DNA from: S015-6 sp964479535
GTDB lineage: Bacteria > Desulfobacterota > DSWW01
Direction: 5' to 3'
NCBI GenBank assembly: GCA_964479535.1
Contig: CAYZMM010000032.1
Span: forward strand, 3,609-67,608
DNA: 64,000 bases
Notes under the pieces: generated by a model
Databases searched by the model: none
The model's input: only the letters and a program-made list of their open reading frames with translations
What the model was told of the DNA's origin: nothing
Translations under genes and position numbers: made by a program
Part shown: one piece after another, positions 34,755 through 44,703 of the stretch
Position numbering within the stretch: the stretch's first letter is position 1
How the letters are laid out: every line of letters starts with the position of its first letter

Positions 34755-35894
34755 ATGAGAAAGACGGCGATCGTCGGTGCGGGCATGATCCGGTTCGGGA
34801 AGTACCCGGACCGCTACATCGAGGACATGGGTGCGGAGGCCGCCCTGAATGGGCTGCGCCATGCGGGCATGGGCCACAAGGAGATCGAGGCCGCATTCAT
34901 CGGGAACGTGCGAAACCCTCCGAACGCGGGGCAGAGAATCCTGGACGAGATCGGCCTCTCGGGCATCCCAACCTGGAATCACGAGAACGCCTGCGGCTCG
35001 AGCTCGGCCGCCTTCCGGGACGGGTACGCCGCGGTCGCCTCCGGCATGTACGACCGGGTCCTGGTGATCGGTGTGGAGCAGATGACGCGTCAGGGAAAAG
35101 GGCTTCTCCAGTTCGAGGACGGATCGAGCCTGGAGATGGACATCGGGCTCGTCACGCCTGCCATGTTCAGCCTGATCGGCATGCGCCACATGGAGGAGTT
35201 CGGCACCACGAAGGAACAGCTTGCTCGGATTTCGGTGAAGAATCACAGGCACGGGGCGATGAATCCTTTCGCCCAGTACCAGAACGAGTTGACGGTGGAG
35301 GAGGTACTGGACTCGAGGATGATCTGTGACCCGATCACGCTGCTCCAGTGCACGCCCATCGGGGACGGGGCGTCCGCCGTGGTGCTGGCGGCGGGCAGCG
35401 TCGCCGGGCAATACACGAACAAGCCGGTGGAGGTGAAGGCGTCGGTGTTTACCGGGGGACGGTACAAGGGGGAGGGCCGTGCCGTCGGGATCGAGTCCTG
35501 TGTCCGGGCCTCCCGGGAGGCCTACGAGAGGAGCGGCATCGGGCCGGAGGACGTGGACGTGATCGAACTGCACGATTGCTTCACCGTGCACGAGCTGGTC
35601 GCCTACGAGGATCTCGGGCTTTGCGAGAAGGGCGAAGGCGGCCGCCTCGTGGACGAGGGGTCCACCGCTCTGGGCGGCAGGATCCCGGTGAATCCGAGTG
35701 GCGGGCTCCTGTCCAAGGGGCATCCGCTGGGCGCCACGGGCGTGGGGCAGATCGTGGAGCTGGTGTGGCAGCTCAGGGGGGAGTGCGGACGGCGCCAGGT
35801 GGAGGGGGCGAAGGTTGCGCTGGCGCACAACGGCGGGGGGATCGGGCCGGGTATCGAGCCGGCCATGATGAGCATCACGATCCTCGCACAGTGA
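34755..35894 (+). CDS. Thiolase / SCP2-type acetyl-CoA acyltransferase 1
   Basis: 379 residues from ATG 34755 (GAGAGGAG upstream). Catalytic residues: Cys in NHENACGSSSAAF, His in ELHDCFTVHEL and His in LSKGHPLGATG. The usual second Cys motif near the C-terminus is replaced (AHNGGGIGPGIEPAMMS), typical of DUF35-dependent SCP2-like thiolases. It either cleaves a 3-oxoacyl-CoA or makes a carbon-carbon bond. It follows its DUF35 partner, and a very similar thiolase lies 3 kb downstream. Cytoplasmic. Confidence 0.9.
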   Translation: MRKTAIVGAGMIRFGKYPDRYIEDMGAEAALNGLRHAGMGHKEIEAAFIGNVRNPPNAGQRILDEIGLSGIPTWNHENACGSSSAAFRDGYAAVASGMYDRVLVIGVEQMTRQGKGLLQFEDGSSLEMDIGLVTPAMFSLIGMRHMEEFGTTKEQLARISVKNHRHGAMNPFAQYQNELTVEEVLDSRMICDPITLLQCTPIGDGASAVVLAAGSVAGQYTNKPVEVKASVFTGGRYKGEGRAVGIESCVRASREAYERSGIGPEDVDVIELHDCFTVHELVAYEDLGLCEKGEGGRLVDEGSTALGGRIPVNPSGGLLSKGHPLGATGVGQIVELVWQLRGECGRRQVEGAKVALAHNGGGIGPGIEPAMMSITILAQ

Positions 35895-35933
35895 AGCGCA
35901 TTGGGAACGGCAGAGAAAAGGAGGGGAGAGCGG

Positions 35934-37304
35934 ATGGAACAGAGAAGACCCTACTGGAACATGGAGATGGAGCCGAAACAGAACACACCCGAGATGAAGG
36001 AGATCCAGTGGGAGAAGCTCAAGAAGAAGATTCAGTATCTCTATGACACGGCGCCTTTCTGGAAGGCGAGGTTCGACAAGGCGGGCGCAGGGCCGGAGAA
36101 GATCCAGTCTTGGGACGACTACGCCAAGAGGGTCCCGGTCCTGACCAAGGAGGGCTTTCGCGAATTCGCCCTGAGCTGCGACTTCGACATGGAGAGGATC
36201 CTGGCGGGGTGGATGGGGGAGGCCTCGAAGAGGCTTCTGTGCATCGCGTCCACCTCCGGCACGACCGGCGAGCCGACGCCTTACCCCCTGGACAAGGCGG
36301 ATCTGGCCCTCTGGTCCGAGTTCACGGCCAGGGCCCTCTGGAGATGCGGGATCTACCCGGGGGAGCGGATCCTGCAGGCCTTCGGGTTGAGCATGTTCCT
36401 GGCGGGGGTGCCCTTTTGCATGTGCATTGCGGACTACGGGGCGTGCTCCATCCCGGTGGGCGCAGAGGCCGGCACGGAGCGGGTCCTGACCTATGCACGG
36501 CTCTTCAAGCCGAAGGCGATGATGTGCACCCCCTCCTTTGCGGAGTACATGACCGTGAAGGCGAACGAGATCCTGGGCGCCGGCGTGGACAGCCTGAACA
36601 TCGAGCGAATCGTCTGCGGCGGCGAGCCCGGGGCGGGGATCCCGGAGGTCCGCAGGAAGATCGAAGGCGCTTTCGGCGCCAAGCTCTTCGACATGGGAGC
36701 GGGCCTGGGGTGTTCCTGCGACCACCCGGAGTACCAGGGGATGCACTGGCTCGGCGACGACCTCGCCATGATGGAGCTCGTGAACCAGGACACCCACGAA
36801 CCGATTCCCCTGGAGGACGGGGCCACCGGGATGGCCGTCTTCAGCACCCTTGCCGGCACCAACCTCCTCGGCTTCCGGCAGACCCTGGGGGACATCATGG
36901 AGGTCACCACCTCACAGTGCCCGTGCGGGCAGACCGGGTTCCGGTACAAGGTGATCGGCCGCACGGACGACATGCTCAAGATCAAGGGCGTGATGATCTA
37001 CCCCCCTGCCGTGGAAGGCGTGATCAACCGGTTCGTGCCGAGAGTGATGGGTGAGTTCAGGATCGTTCTGGACGAGCCTCCCCCGCGCGTGGTTCCGCCC
37101 CTCAAGCTCAAGATCGAGTACGGGGAGAACACGAAGGAAGAGGATCTGGAACCATTGACCGAGGAGATCAGCGAGGAGATGCACCGGCGCATCAAGATCC
37201 GGCCGAAGATCACCTGGCTCCCGCCCAGGAGCCTCGAGCGTTTCGTGAAGAAGAAGAAGCTGCTCGAAAAGGCGTATGAATCGAAACAGGAGACCGAGAA
37301 ATGA
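35934..37304 (+). CDS. Phenylacetate-CoA ligase (PaaK)-family adenylate-forming enzyme
   Basis: 456 residues from ATG 35934 (GAGGGGAG upstream). The AMP-binding motif is IASTSGTTGEPTPYPL; further PaaK-type segments are VCGGEPGAG, DMGAGLGCSCDHPEY and GRTDDMLKIKGVMIYPPAVEGVI, with a C-terminal Lys-rich end. The family activates phenylacetate-like and other aryl or coumarate-type acids to CoA esters; several members act on non-aromatic acids. It overlaps the next DUF35 gene by ATGA and lies between two DUF35/thiolase pairs, so it is likely to activate the pathway substrate. Confidence 0.85.
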   Translation: MEQRRPYWNMEMEPKQNTPEMKEIQWEKLKKKIQYLYDTAPFWKARFDKAGAGPEKIQSWDDYAKRVPVLTKEGFREFALSCDFDMERILAGWMGEASKRLLCIASTSGTTGEPTPYPLDKADLALWSEFTARALWRCGIYPGERILQAFGLSMFLAGVPFCMCIADYGACSIPVGAEAGTERVLTYARLFKPKAMMCTPSFAEYMTVKANEILGAGVDSLNIERIVCGGEPGAGIPEVRRKIEGAFGAKLFDMGAGLGCSCDHPEYQGMHWLGDDLAMMELVNQDTHEPIPLEDGATGMAVFSTLAGTNLLGFRQTLGDIMEVTTSQCPCGQTGFRYKVIGRTDDMLKIKGVMIYPPAVEGVINRFVPRVMGEFRIVLDEPPPRVVPPLKLKIEYGENTKEEDLEPLTEEISEEMHRRIKIRPKITWLPPRSLERFVKKKKLLEKAYESKQETEK

Positions 37305-37783
37305 GAATCGAATACGGCGAGTTGATCCTCGAGCCCGGCGAGCGAACGATCCGGCCAGACATCTTCGTGAAGGTGGAGGGCGATGAAACCCCCCATCTCC
37401 TGGCCCGCCAATGCCGGGACTGCGGCGACATCTCCTTCCCTCCCTTCCGGTACTGCCTCAAATGCAACGGCGGGAAGGAGACCGTGGAGATGGTCCTGAG
37501 CAACGGCGGGGTTCTCGTCTCCTACACGATCGCCCGACAGGTCATGCCCGGGTTCCGCCCGGACTACATCCTCGCCACCGTCCGAATGAAGGACGACCCG
37601 TCCCTCGTACTGGTGGCCCAGTTGACGGACGTGAAGCCGGAGGACGTGGAGGCCGGAATGGATCTTACCATGGTCCCGAAGATCATCAAGACCCTGATGA
37701 ACGGGGAAAAGGTGGTCTCCTACTGCTTTCGCCCCACAGACCCTGCCAGGGTGAGCCCTGGGGAAGGAGGGCAGATCGAATGA
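37301..37783 (+). CDS. DUF35 Zn-ribbon/OB-fold protein, thiolase partner 2
   Basis: 160 residues; ATG 37301 overlaps the ligase stop. Zinc ribbon RQCRDCGDISFPPFRYCLKC, then an OB-fold (GGVLVSYTIARQ, VRMKDDPSLVLVAQL). It overlaps the following thiolase gene by ATGA, so all three are translationally coupled. The role is the same as in the other pairs: an accessory zinc protein of the adjacent thiolase. Confidence 0.88.
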   Translation: MRIEYGELILEPGERTIRPDIFVKVEGDETPHLLARQCRDCGDISFPPFRYCLKCNGGKETVEMVLSNGGVLVSYTIARQVMPGFRPDYILATVRMKDDPSLVLVAQLTDVKPEDVEAGMDLTMVPKIIKTLMNGEKVVSYCFRPTDPARVSPGEGGQIE

Positions 37784-38940
37784 GAGAAGTCGCCATCATC
37801 GGAGCGGGAATGATCCGGTTCGGCAAGATGCCGCAGTACGCACCGGCCAGGATGGGAGGCGATGCCGGCCTCTTGGCCCTGGAGCAGGCGGGCATGGCGC
37901 CCACGAAGATCGAGGCAACCTTCTGCGGGAACATCGGCAATGCGCCCAATCTGGCCCAGCGTTTGAACGGCGAGATCGGCGTGAGCGGGGTCCCGGCCTT
38001 CAACCACGAGAATGCCTGTGCAAGCTCCTCGGCTGCGTTTCGCCAGGCCTACCTGTCCGTGGCGAACGGAATGCATGATTATGTGCTCGTCGTGGGGGTC
38101 GAGAACATGACCACCCACATCGAGATGGGCACGACCTCCGCCGGACCGCTGGTGATGCCCCATGGGGCGAACATCGAGTCGGACAACGGCAGGATGATGC
38201 CCGCCGTCTTCGCCCTTCTCGGGAGGCAGCACATGGAGGAGTTAGGCACCACGGCGGAGCAATTCGCCAGGGTGGCGGAGAAGAACCACCGGCATTCCGT
38301 GCAAAACCCTTACGCCCAGTACCAGAAGGAGTTCTCCCTGGAGGAGATCCTGGAATCCCGCATGGTCTGCGATCCACTGACCCTTCTGCAGTGCTGCCCG
38401 ATCGGCGACGGGGCGGCCGCGGTGGTGGTCACCACCGCGGAGAACGCGAAGAAGCACACCACGAAGCCGGTCTTCGTCGGTGCCTCCGTACTCACATCGG
38501 GTGTGTACAAGGAATCCGCCGAGGGGCCTGCAAGGATCCAGGGGTGTGTGAGGGCCGCTCAGGAGGCGTATGAAACCGCGGGCATCGGTCCGGAGGATCT
38601 CGACGTGGTCGAGCTTCACGACTGCTTCAGCATCCACGAGCTGGTCGCCTACGAGGACCTGGGGCTCTGCGCGAAGGGGGAGGGAGGCCGGTTCATCGAC
38701 GAGGGCCGTTCCGGGTACGGCGGCGAGGTCGTGGTGAACCCCTCCGGTGGGCTTCTCTGCAAGGGCCATCCGATCGGGGCCACCGGCGTGGCCCAGCTGG
38801 TCGAGGTGGTCTGGCAGCTCCAGGGTGCGTGCGCCGACCGGCAGGTTCCGGACGCCAGAGTCGGACTGACGCACAACGGAGGCGGTTTCGGCCCGGGCGG
38901 CGAGCTGGGGGCCATGAGCATCACGATCGTCAAATCGTAA
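37780..38940 (+). CDS. Thiolase / SCP2-type acyltransferase 2
   Basis: 386 residues from ATG 37780 (AAGGAGGG upstream, ATGA overlap with DUF35). Catalytic Cys in NHENACASSSAAF, His in ELHDCFSIHEL, His in LCKGHPIGATG. It is strongly similar to the thiolase at 34.8-35.9 kb, including the EDLGLCAKGEGGRFIDEG segment, so the two arose by duplication. The two copies probably handle different chain lengths or different steps of the same route. Confidence 0.9.
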   Translation: MREVAIIGAGMIRFGKMPQYAPARMGGDAGLLALEQAGMAPTKIEATFCGNIGNAPNLAQRLNGEIGVSGVPAFNHENACASSSAAFRQAYLSVANGMHDYVLVVGVENMTTHIEMGTTSAGPLVMPHGANIESDNGRMMPAVFALLGRQHMEELGTTAEQFARVAEKNHRHSVQNPYAQYQKEFSLEEILESRMVCDPLTLLQCCPIGDGAAAVVVTTAENAKKHTTKPVFVGASVLTSGVYKESAEGPARIQGCVRAAQEAYETAGIGPEDLDVVELHDCFSIHELVAYEDLGLCAKGEGGRFIDEGRSGYGGEVVVNPSGGLLCKGHPIGATGVAQLVEVVWQLQGACADRQVPDARVGLTHNGGGFGPGGELGAMSITIVKS

Positions 38941-38970
38941 CCCGCGATACACATCCAAAAGGAGACCGTC

Positions 38971-40956
38971 GTGACAGAACTGGCAGAGCTCTTCTCCCCG
39001 ATCACCTTCAGGAACTGCACCGTCAAGAACCGGATCATGATCTCCGGCCACATCCACATGCTTGCAAGCCACGAGGGCCTGCCGAACGAGCGGGAACACC
39101 GCTACCACGAGGCCCGGGCAAAGGGCGGATTCGGCCTCATCGTGATGGGTGCCGCGGCGGTCAACCCTCACTCCTGGATCGTCCCGGAAGGCCACAGAGG
39201 GTATTCCGATGAGATCATTCCCTGGTACCGGCGCTACAGCGATGCGGTTCACGCCCACGGAGCGAAGCTGATGGTGCAGGCATGGCACAACGGGCACCAG
39301 AACGCGGGGTTCTATTCGGGCGTGAACTCCCAGTGCTCTTCCCAGATCCCCTCGGCAGGCCAGGGAGAGGTGCCGGCCGTGCTGGACGAGGACGACATCC
39401 GGCAGGTGATCCAGGATTACGTGGACTTCGCCCTCCGCTGCAAGGAAGGCGGACTCGACGGCGTGGAGATTCACTGCGCCCACGGCTACCTGCCCCAGCA
39501 GTTCCTCTCCCCCTACTCGAACATCCGGAAGGACAAGTACGGCGGAAGCCTTGAGAACCGGATGCGGTTCAGCATGGAGCTCATCGACGCCGTGCGCGAG
39601 GCGGTGGGGGAGGATTTCGTCCTGGGCTTGCGCATCATCGGCGACGAGCTGGTCCGTGTGGGGCTCACCCTGGACGACATGAAGGAGATCGCACCGATCT
39701 GGGCGCAGACCGGCGCGATCGACTACCTCAACGTCTCGGGCGGCACGTACCGTTCCGTGGCCCCCTTCGTCGGTCCCATGATGCTCCCCCCCCGGCCCTT
39801 CGTCTACCTGGCATCAGAGATCAAGCAGGTCGTGGACATCCCGGTGATCGCCGCCGTCCGGATCAACGAACCTTCCATGGCGAACGACATCATCAAGAAC
39901 AACGAGGCGGACATGGTGGTCATGACACGGGCGTCGATCTGCGATCCGGACATGCCGAACAAGGCGAAGCAGGGCCGCCTCGACGATGTCCGCCTCTGCA
40001 TCGCCTGCAACGAGGGGTGCTGGGAGCGCGCGGAGAAGCACTCTCCCATCACCTGCATGCAGAACCCGGAAACGGGCCGGGAGGGAGAGTTCAGGCTGGA
40101 GCCCACCTCGAACCCGAAGAAGGTCGTGGTCATCGGCGGCGGCCCGGCGGGCATGAAGGCGGCCGCAGCGGCAAAAGAAAGGGGCCACGACGTGACGCTC
40201 TTCGAGAAGTCCTCCCGGCTCGGGGGGGCGATCCTGATCGCGGCCAAGGTGCCGGCCCGCGAAGAATGGAACCAGTGCATTCGGTTCCTGGAGCACGACC
40301 TCGAGCGTGTGGGGGTGAATGTCCGGATGAATACGGAAGCAACGGCGGAGGCGGTGCTTGCCGAGAACCCGGACGCAGTGATCGTGGCAACCGGTGCCAC
40401 GACCATCGAGAGCACGGAGCCGGATGTGGTCGGCCCGGATGCCGCCATCGAGGTGGAGCAGGGGACGCAGGTGGTCACGGCCGAAGACGTCATCGAAGGG
40501 AAGGTCGAGACAGGGCAGAAGGTGGTGATTGCGGACCTCCAGAACTACATGAAGGGGCTCATCACGGCCGAGGTGCTTGCGGATCAGGGCAAGGAGGTGA
40601 AGCTGGTTATGCCCCTGTCCTTCCGGGTCTTCGGAGCCACACCGTATGACCTCGACAACCCGACCCATTCGATTCAGGCGATGAACCTGACCGCCAAGGG
40701 TGTGGAGAGGGTGCGGGACTTCGAGGTGAAGAAGGCCGTGCCCGGCAGGGTGACCATGCGGAACGTCCTGACGGAACAGGAAGAGGAGCTCGAGGCGGAC
40801 ACGCTCGTGACGAGCTACTGGCGCTCTGCGGACACCCGTCTGTACGACGAGCTCAAGGGAAAGGTGAAGGAGATCCACAAGGTGGGGGACTGCCTGGCGC
40901 CCAGGCGGGTGATCAACGCAATCTACGAGGCGTACAAGGTCGCCATGGAGCTTTAG
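38971..40956 (+). CDS. Old-yellow-enzyme-type 2,4-dienoyl-CoA reductase / NADH:flavin oxidoreductase
   Basis: 661 residues from GTG 38971 (AAAAGGAG six bases upstream). The N-terminal TIM barrel (FMN) has the OYE segments HCAHGYLPQQFLSPYSN and DKYGGSLENRMRF. A 4Fe-4S motif, CIACNEGCWERAEKHSPITC (C-x2-C-x3-C-x11-C), follows; then an FAD/NAD module with VVVIGGGPAGMKAAAAAKERG. This is the architecture of FadH and of bile-acid or enone reductases such as BaiCD. It passes electrons NADH-FAD-FeS-FMN to an unsaturated CoA ester or enone. It ends the sigma-54-linked run. Confidence 0.88.
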   Translation: MTELAELFSPITFRNCTVKNRIMISGHIHMLASHEGLPNEREHRYHEARAKGGFGLIVMGAAAVNPHSWIVPEGHRGYSDEIIPWYRRYSDAVHAHGAKLMVQAWHNGHQNAGFYSGVNSQCSSQIPSAGQGEVPAVLDEDDIRQVIQDYVDFALRCKEGGLDGVEIHCAHGYLPQQFLSPYSNIRKDKYGGSLENRMRFSMELIDAVREAVGEDFVLGLRIIGDELVRVGLTLDDMKEIAPIWAQTGAIDYLNVSGGTYRSVAPFVGPMMLPPRPFVYLASEIKQVVDIPVIAAVRINEPSMANDIIKNNEADMVVMTRASICDPDMPNKAKQGRLDDVRLCIACNEGCWERAEKHSPITCMQNPETGREGEFRLEPTSNPKKVVVIGGGPAGMKAAAAAKERGHDVTLFEKSSRLGGAILIAAKVPAREEWNQCIRFLEHDLERVGVNVRMNTEATAEAVLAENPDAVIVATGATTIESTEPDVVGPDAAIEVEQGTQVVTAEDVIEGKVETGQKVVIADLQNYMKGLITAEVLADQGKEVKLVMPLSFRVFGATPYDLDNPTHSIQAMNLTAKGVERVRDFEVKKAVPGRVTMRNVLTEQEEELEADTLVTSYWRSADTRLYDELKGKVKEIHKVGDCLAPRRVINAIYEAYKVAMEL

Positions 40957-41067
40957 AACCCGTGAACCGTCGCCATGACTGCGGGGGCTCGTTCTGTGCG
41001 GTCCTGTCCCGGGGTTCGTCTCCGATTTGCTTGGGCTCCGTCTCTCCCTCCCCCTACAAAGTCGCCC

Positions 41068-41418
41068 GGCGCAAATCTCGGGGTTTCCAGGGCCATGGAG
41101 TTCATCCTCCGTGGGCGGATCGTTCCGCCGGAGACGGCCCATTCCCTCGGCATCACCAGCGACCTGGTCGACGACGCGGTTGCGCGAGCCAGGGAAATCG
41201 CACACGAGCTGGCCGCCATGCCGGCCACCGGGCTCGCACGGGCCAAGAGGGCCGTCTACGAGGGCACCGAGACCCACATGGACGGCGGCCTGGCCATCGA
41301 GAACGCGGCCTTCCTGGACGTGATGGTCGCCGAAGACGCGGCCCCCGTCGTGGGAGAGTACCTGAGCCTTCCCCTGGAGGAGCGCCGGGCCTGGCTCGAA
41401 AAGGCGAAACGACCTTAA
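41068..41418 (+). pseudogene. C-terminal remnant of enoyl-CoA hydratase
   Basis: About 116 codons matching only the last part of a crotonase: SRAMEFILRGRIVPPETAHSLGI, MPATGLARAKRAVYEG, and PLEERRAWLEKAKRP. The N-terminal half with the oxyanion hole and catalytic Glu is missing; the upstream sequence in frame (Pro/Ser-rich) is not crotonase-like. An ATG at 41095 could start translation, but the product would be inactive. Confidence 0.7.
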
Positions 41419-41780
41419 GGTGCTGCCTGCACAGCATGTTCGAACCGGACACCTTCCGAAGGCTCTGCTCGAAGGGTGAAAGGGCCGGTCCGCCGATCTC
41501 TCTCGGAAGCCCCACCGTGCGGCAGCCCGGCTCTCGGCTCTTTCGCAGAAAGTGCCGTATGGGTTTGACCAAGAATCGTAATGGGTAGATCAGACGGAGA
41601 CGAATCCGGGGCGGGTCAGCGCTGGGTGTCGAACTCGGTGCTGTTGCCCGAGCTCCTGCTTCAAGCGTGGTGCGTAGGCCGCAAAGGTGTTCGGTCCTAC
41701 TGCGCAGTCACCAGTAAAGCAATAAGGGGGCAGATTGGGCTGAATATTCCACCGATGTACCATTAGAACTCCCAGATTCT
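41419..41780. other. Intergenic debris without a recognisable gene
   Basis: No intact gene. On the minus strand, frames containing PPYCFTGDCAVGPNTFAAY and LDNKMVRGVKNLGVLMVHRW look protein-like. They may be the shifted continuation of a fragment joined to the cyclase remnant, but I cannot name the source. Confidence 0.4.
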
Positions 41781-42333
41781 TCACACCGCGAACCATCTTG
41801 TTGTCCAGCCCGCAGCTGGGGCGTCGAGGAAGACCGTTGTTCTTTGCCACAAAAGGTCGTCCAGCATCCAGTGATAGTTGTACATGGCACCGTAGCCGCC
41901 CGCAGACTGACCACCGAGGAGCGCCATGATCCCATCGCCCGTGTATTGATTGATGGTCCCTTCGAAGCGGTGGATCCCATCGGCCAGTATCTGAAAGAAC
42001 CTGTCGAGAATCCGATGCCATTCCTCGGGATCCACCTGTTCCGCCAGCTCCATCGAGCCCTTTACGTCGGCGAAGAGCACGGTGACCTGCTTCGGTTCAC
42101 CTTCAAGGGCGGACTTGGTCTGGAGAATCTTTTCGGCGAGGTGCCTGGGGGTTTAGGACTGGGGTTGGGAGTAGTCGATGGGAGGGGGCTCGACTGGTTT
42201 GCGAAGATCCTTTGCACATTCGCCGCAGAACTTGTCGCCCGGAAGGACTTCAGCCCCGCATTGAGGACAAGCGAGGAGGGGTGTCGCCGCACACTCCCGG
42301 CAGAACTTCTCATTATCCGGTAGACCTCGTATG
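41781..42333 (-). pseudogene. Class III cyclase remnant with zinc ribbon (internal stop, truncated)
   Basis: Reading from about 42333 down: FCRECAATPLLACPQCG and GDKFCGECAKDL form a zinc ribbon, then IDYSQPQS followed by an in-frame TAA, then TPRHLAEKILQTKSALEGEP and QVTVLFADVKGSMELAEQ (cyclase start) to QYTGDGIMALLGG. The stop falls where relatives have Tyr (SYTPRHLAEKIL). After GDGIMALLGG the cyclase homology ends abruptly in unrelated sequence, so most of the catalytic and the whole ATPase part are gone. The same domain types occur intact in the cyclase at 3.1-6.7 kb. Confidence 0.75.
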
Positions 42334-42648
42334 CCGGCCCCAGGGCGTGGTAACGGGTGTTCTTTTTCAGCCAGTCCAGCAATTTCCCTTTTGCGCGGCT
42401 GAAATTCCGCTCATGATACGAGCCCCGTGCTCCGATGCTGACCACGGTTCTTTCCGGCATCTTCTCGACACGCACCTCGCCCTCCTCTCTCAACTCCTTG
42501 GGGAGGTCCGACGTCCCCACGTGGAACCGCATGGCCGCCTTTTCGATCTCCGCCTCCACCGGAACGGTCATGGCGACTTCATGCTTGCGGATGTACCGAA
42601 ACAGGCGCATGAAAAGGGGATCCGCCGTATCGAAATAGCTTCCCTATG
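42334..42648 (-). pseudogene. SOUL heme-binding-like protein remnant
   Basis: Frame with SYFDTADPLFMRLFRYIRKH, VAMTVPVEAEIEKAAMRFHV, ELREEGEVRVEKMPERTVVSIGARGSY and ending GPAYEVY, matching the SOUL family core. An in-frame TAG lies just upstream of the first segment, so the N-terminus is missing. At GPAYEVY the frame runs directly into the cyclase fragment in a different frame, marking a deletion junction near 42333. Confidence 0.65.
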
Positions 42649-42812
42649 GATTCACGCAGCCAAGGGCCGGATTCGTCCCGAGCCCGGGAAGGCGGCAAGG
42701 TGGCGGGAAATGAAAGGTTTCTCGACAGTGGGGTTTGAACCGGGCCGGCTGGACGTCTATGATGTGCGGGTCGAATTTTTCAACCGACCCGAACAGAAAG
42801 AGGAGGATGGCC

Positions 42813-43391
42813 ATGAGGATTCTGGGTATCGTGTGCAGCCCCCGCAAGGAGGGGAATACGGAGATCATGATGAGGGAGGCCCTTGCGCAGGCAAGCGAGC
42901 TGGGGGCCGAAACCGAGCTGATCCTCTTTGCGGGAAAGAAGATCCTGCCCTGCGACGCCTGCGACACCTGTCTGGAGACCGGGGCCTGCAGGCTGCAGGA
43001 CGACATGCAACCCGTCTACCAGTCCATGGAGCAGGCGGACGGCATCCTCTTCGGCACTCCGGTCTACCTTCTCAATGTGAGTGCCCAGGCGAAGATCATC
43101 ATGGACCGCACCTATGCCTGTCTCTTCTCCCTCAAGCTGGCCCGCAAGGTGGCGGCCCCGATCATCACGGCCCGACGGGTCGGGGTCGGACAGGTGCTGA
43201 GCCTGATGAACAGCTACTTCTCCATTCACGGCATGGTCGTAGCGGGTTTCGCTGCGGGCTACGGCAGAAACATCGGCGAGGTCCGGGAGGGCCCGGGCAT
43301 GACCCCCATCTTCACCGCCCTGGAGGAGGCGCGGGCCGCGGCCAGAAGCGTGGTCAAGCTTGCGGGGCAACTCGAGAAGGGGAAGGGCTGA
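42813..43391 (+). CDS. Iron-sulfur flavoprotein / NADPH-dependent FMN reductase family
   Basis: 192 residues from ATG 42813, six bases after AGAGGAGG; the ATG at 42807 is too close to the site. The flavodoxin-like start ILGIVCSPRKEGNTEIMM binds FMN phosphate, and LPCDACDTCLETGAC is a compact four-Cys cluster motif as in archaeal and clostridial iron-sulfur flavoproteins. GTPVYLLNVSAQAKIIMDR is the typical FMN-side loop. It probably mediates two-electron/one-electron transfer from ferredoxin to an unknown acceptor. It is the only clearly intact gene in the 41-45.5 kb region of decayed genes, seven bases before the broken glycosyltransferase. Confidence 0.85.
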   Translation: MRILGIVCSPRKEGNTEIMMREALAQASELGAETELILFAGKKILPCDACDTCLETGACRLQDDMQPVYQSMEQADGILFGTPVYLLNVSAQAKIIMDRTYACLFSLKLARKVAAPIITARRVGVGQVLSLMNSYFSIHGMVVAGFAAGYGRNIGEVREGPGMTPIFTALEEARAAARSVVKLAGQLEKGKG

Positions 43392-43397
43392 TTCTCC

Positions 43398-44352
43398 ATG
43401 TCCCCCAGGGTGTCCGTAGTACTTCCCACCCGGGACCGTCTCGAAAAGCTGCGTCGGGCCCTGGCAGCCGTTCACGGGCAAACGTTCCGGGACTTCGAGG
43501 TCTGGATCGTGGATGACGGCAGCAAGGACGGAACGGCACAGTACTTGCGTAACGGCCGACTGCGGGAGGACTACCCGGGCATTCCCGCCGTCCGTGTGCT
43601 GTTCAATGATCGATGCGTCGGCGCGGCAGCGGCCCGCAACCAGGCCATGGACCGGGCCCGCGGCGAAATCATCGCCTTCCTGGACGATGATGATGTGTGG
43701 CTGCCCGACTACCTGAGAAGGCAGGTGGCCACGCTGGATCGACATCCCGAGGCCTCGGCGAGCTACACCGCACACACCGAAGTCGATCCCGGGGGCCGGC
43801 ACCGGGAGCCCGACCTTCAACCCCTGTTTCGATACGACAGCGCCCTGATCCAGCTGGTGACGGAGAGCTTCCTGCACACACTGTCGGTCTTCGTCTGCCG
43901 GCGCGAGGTGGTCGACCGGGTGGGACCGTTCGATGACGGGCTCCACATCGTTCATGACCTGGAATGGTATGCGCGGCTGCTGATGAGCGGCGGCACGATC
44001 TTGCCCGTTACGGGAGGCGCGCTCGTCAGGCGTGAAACCCCGGGGGGGGCTGGTCACCAGGCACCGCGAGTGGTTCGAGGAAGAGCGGAGCGTGCTGGAA
44101 CATCTGTTCAGGGAGAGCCGGGAGTGTGCCTCCCGGGTTGGGCATGTGCGCGCTCACCGCGCGCTGGTCTTCGCCCGGCTCGGCATGGCCCGCAAGGACT
44201 ATGCCTTTGCGGTCCGAAGGCTTCTCGAGGCATTCGAGCAGGGCCCGGTACGATGCGTACGGGTCATCCATCGTCGCATCTGTCGCAACCTCCGATTCTC
44301 CGTCCGGTCCCTTCACGTCCCGGACCCCGGCAGGGGCAGGGGGCAGCCGTGA
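43398..44352 (+). pseudogene. Family 2 glycosyltransferase broken by a G-run frameshift
   Basis: ATG 43398. The N-terminal ~210 residues are a clear GT-A fold: VSVVLPTRDRLEKLRRAL, EVWIVDDGSKDGT, AAARNQAMDRARGEIIAFLDDDDVW (DxD) and VHDLEWYARLL. At 44042-44049 there are eight G where seven would keep the frame: the frame then shifts from LVRRETPGG to LVTRHREWFEEERSVLEHLF and on to a stop at 44352. Removing one G would give an intact ~317-residue enzyme. This may be a real mutation, a phase-variable tract or an assembly error. Confidence 0.75.
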
Positions 44353-44703
44353 GTCACGTGCTGGAACAGGCAATGTCTCATGCGAGGATCGGTACGGCAG
44401 CTCCCTTGCCTCACTACCTTCCGGCCGCTTCGCGCAAGCTCACGAGGCGCGGCATCCTGTGGCTGGGCCTGACGTGCAATCTTCGCTGTCATTTCTGCTA
44501 CTTCCTCGACCGGATCGAAGACCCTGCATACCCGGAGCACGCCTTCATGAGCCTGGAAAAAGCGAAGGCGATCTGCCGGACCCTGGTGGACACCTACGGC
44601 AACAAGTCCATCGATATCCAGGGCGGAGAACCCACCGTCTATCCATCCATCTACCAGCTGGTCGAGTACTGTGCCCGCATCGGCCTGTCGCCGACCATCT
44701 ATC
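44349..44703 (+). pseudogene. Radical SAM N-terminal fragment
   Basis: GTG 44349 (GTGA overlap with the glycosyltransferase stop) or ATG 44373. ILWLGLTCNLRCHFCYFLDR has the Cx3Cx2C motif, and SIDIQGGEPTVYPSIYQLVEY the GGE motif. At about LSPTI (44690-44703) the frame continues without a break into sulfotransferase sequence, so the rest of the radical SAM barrel has been lost. As a fusion it would be non-functional. Confidence 0.7.
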
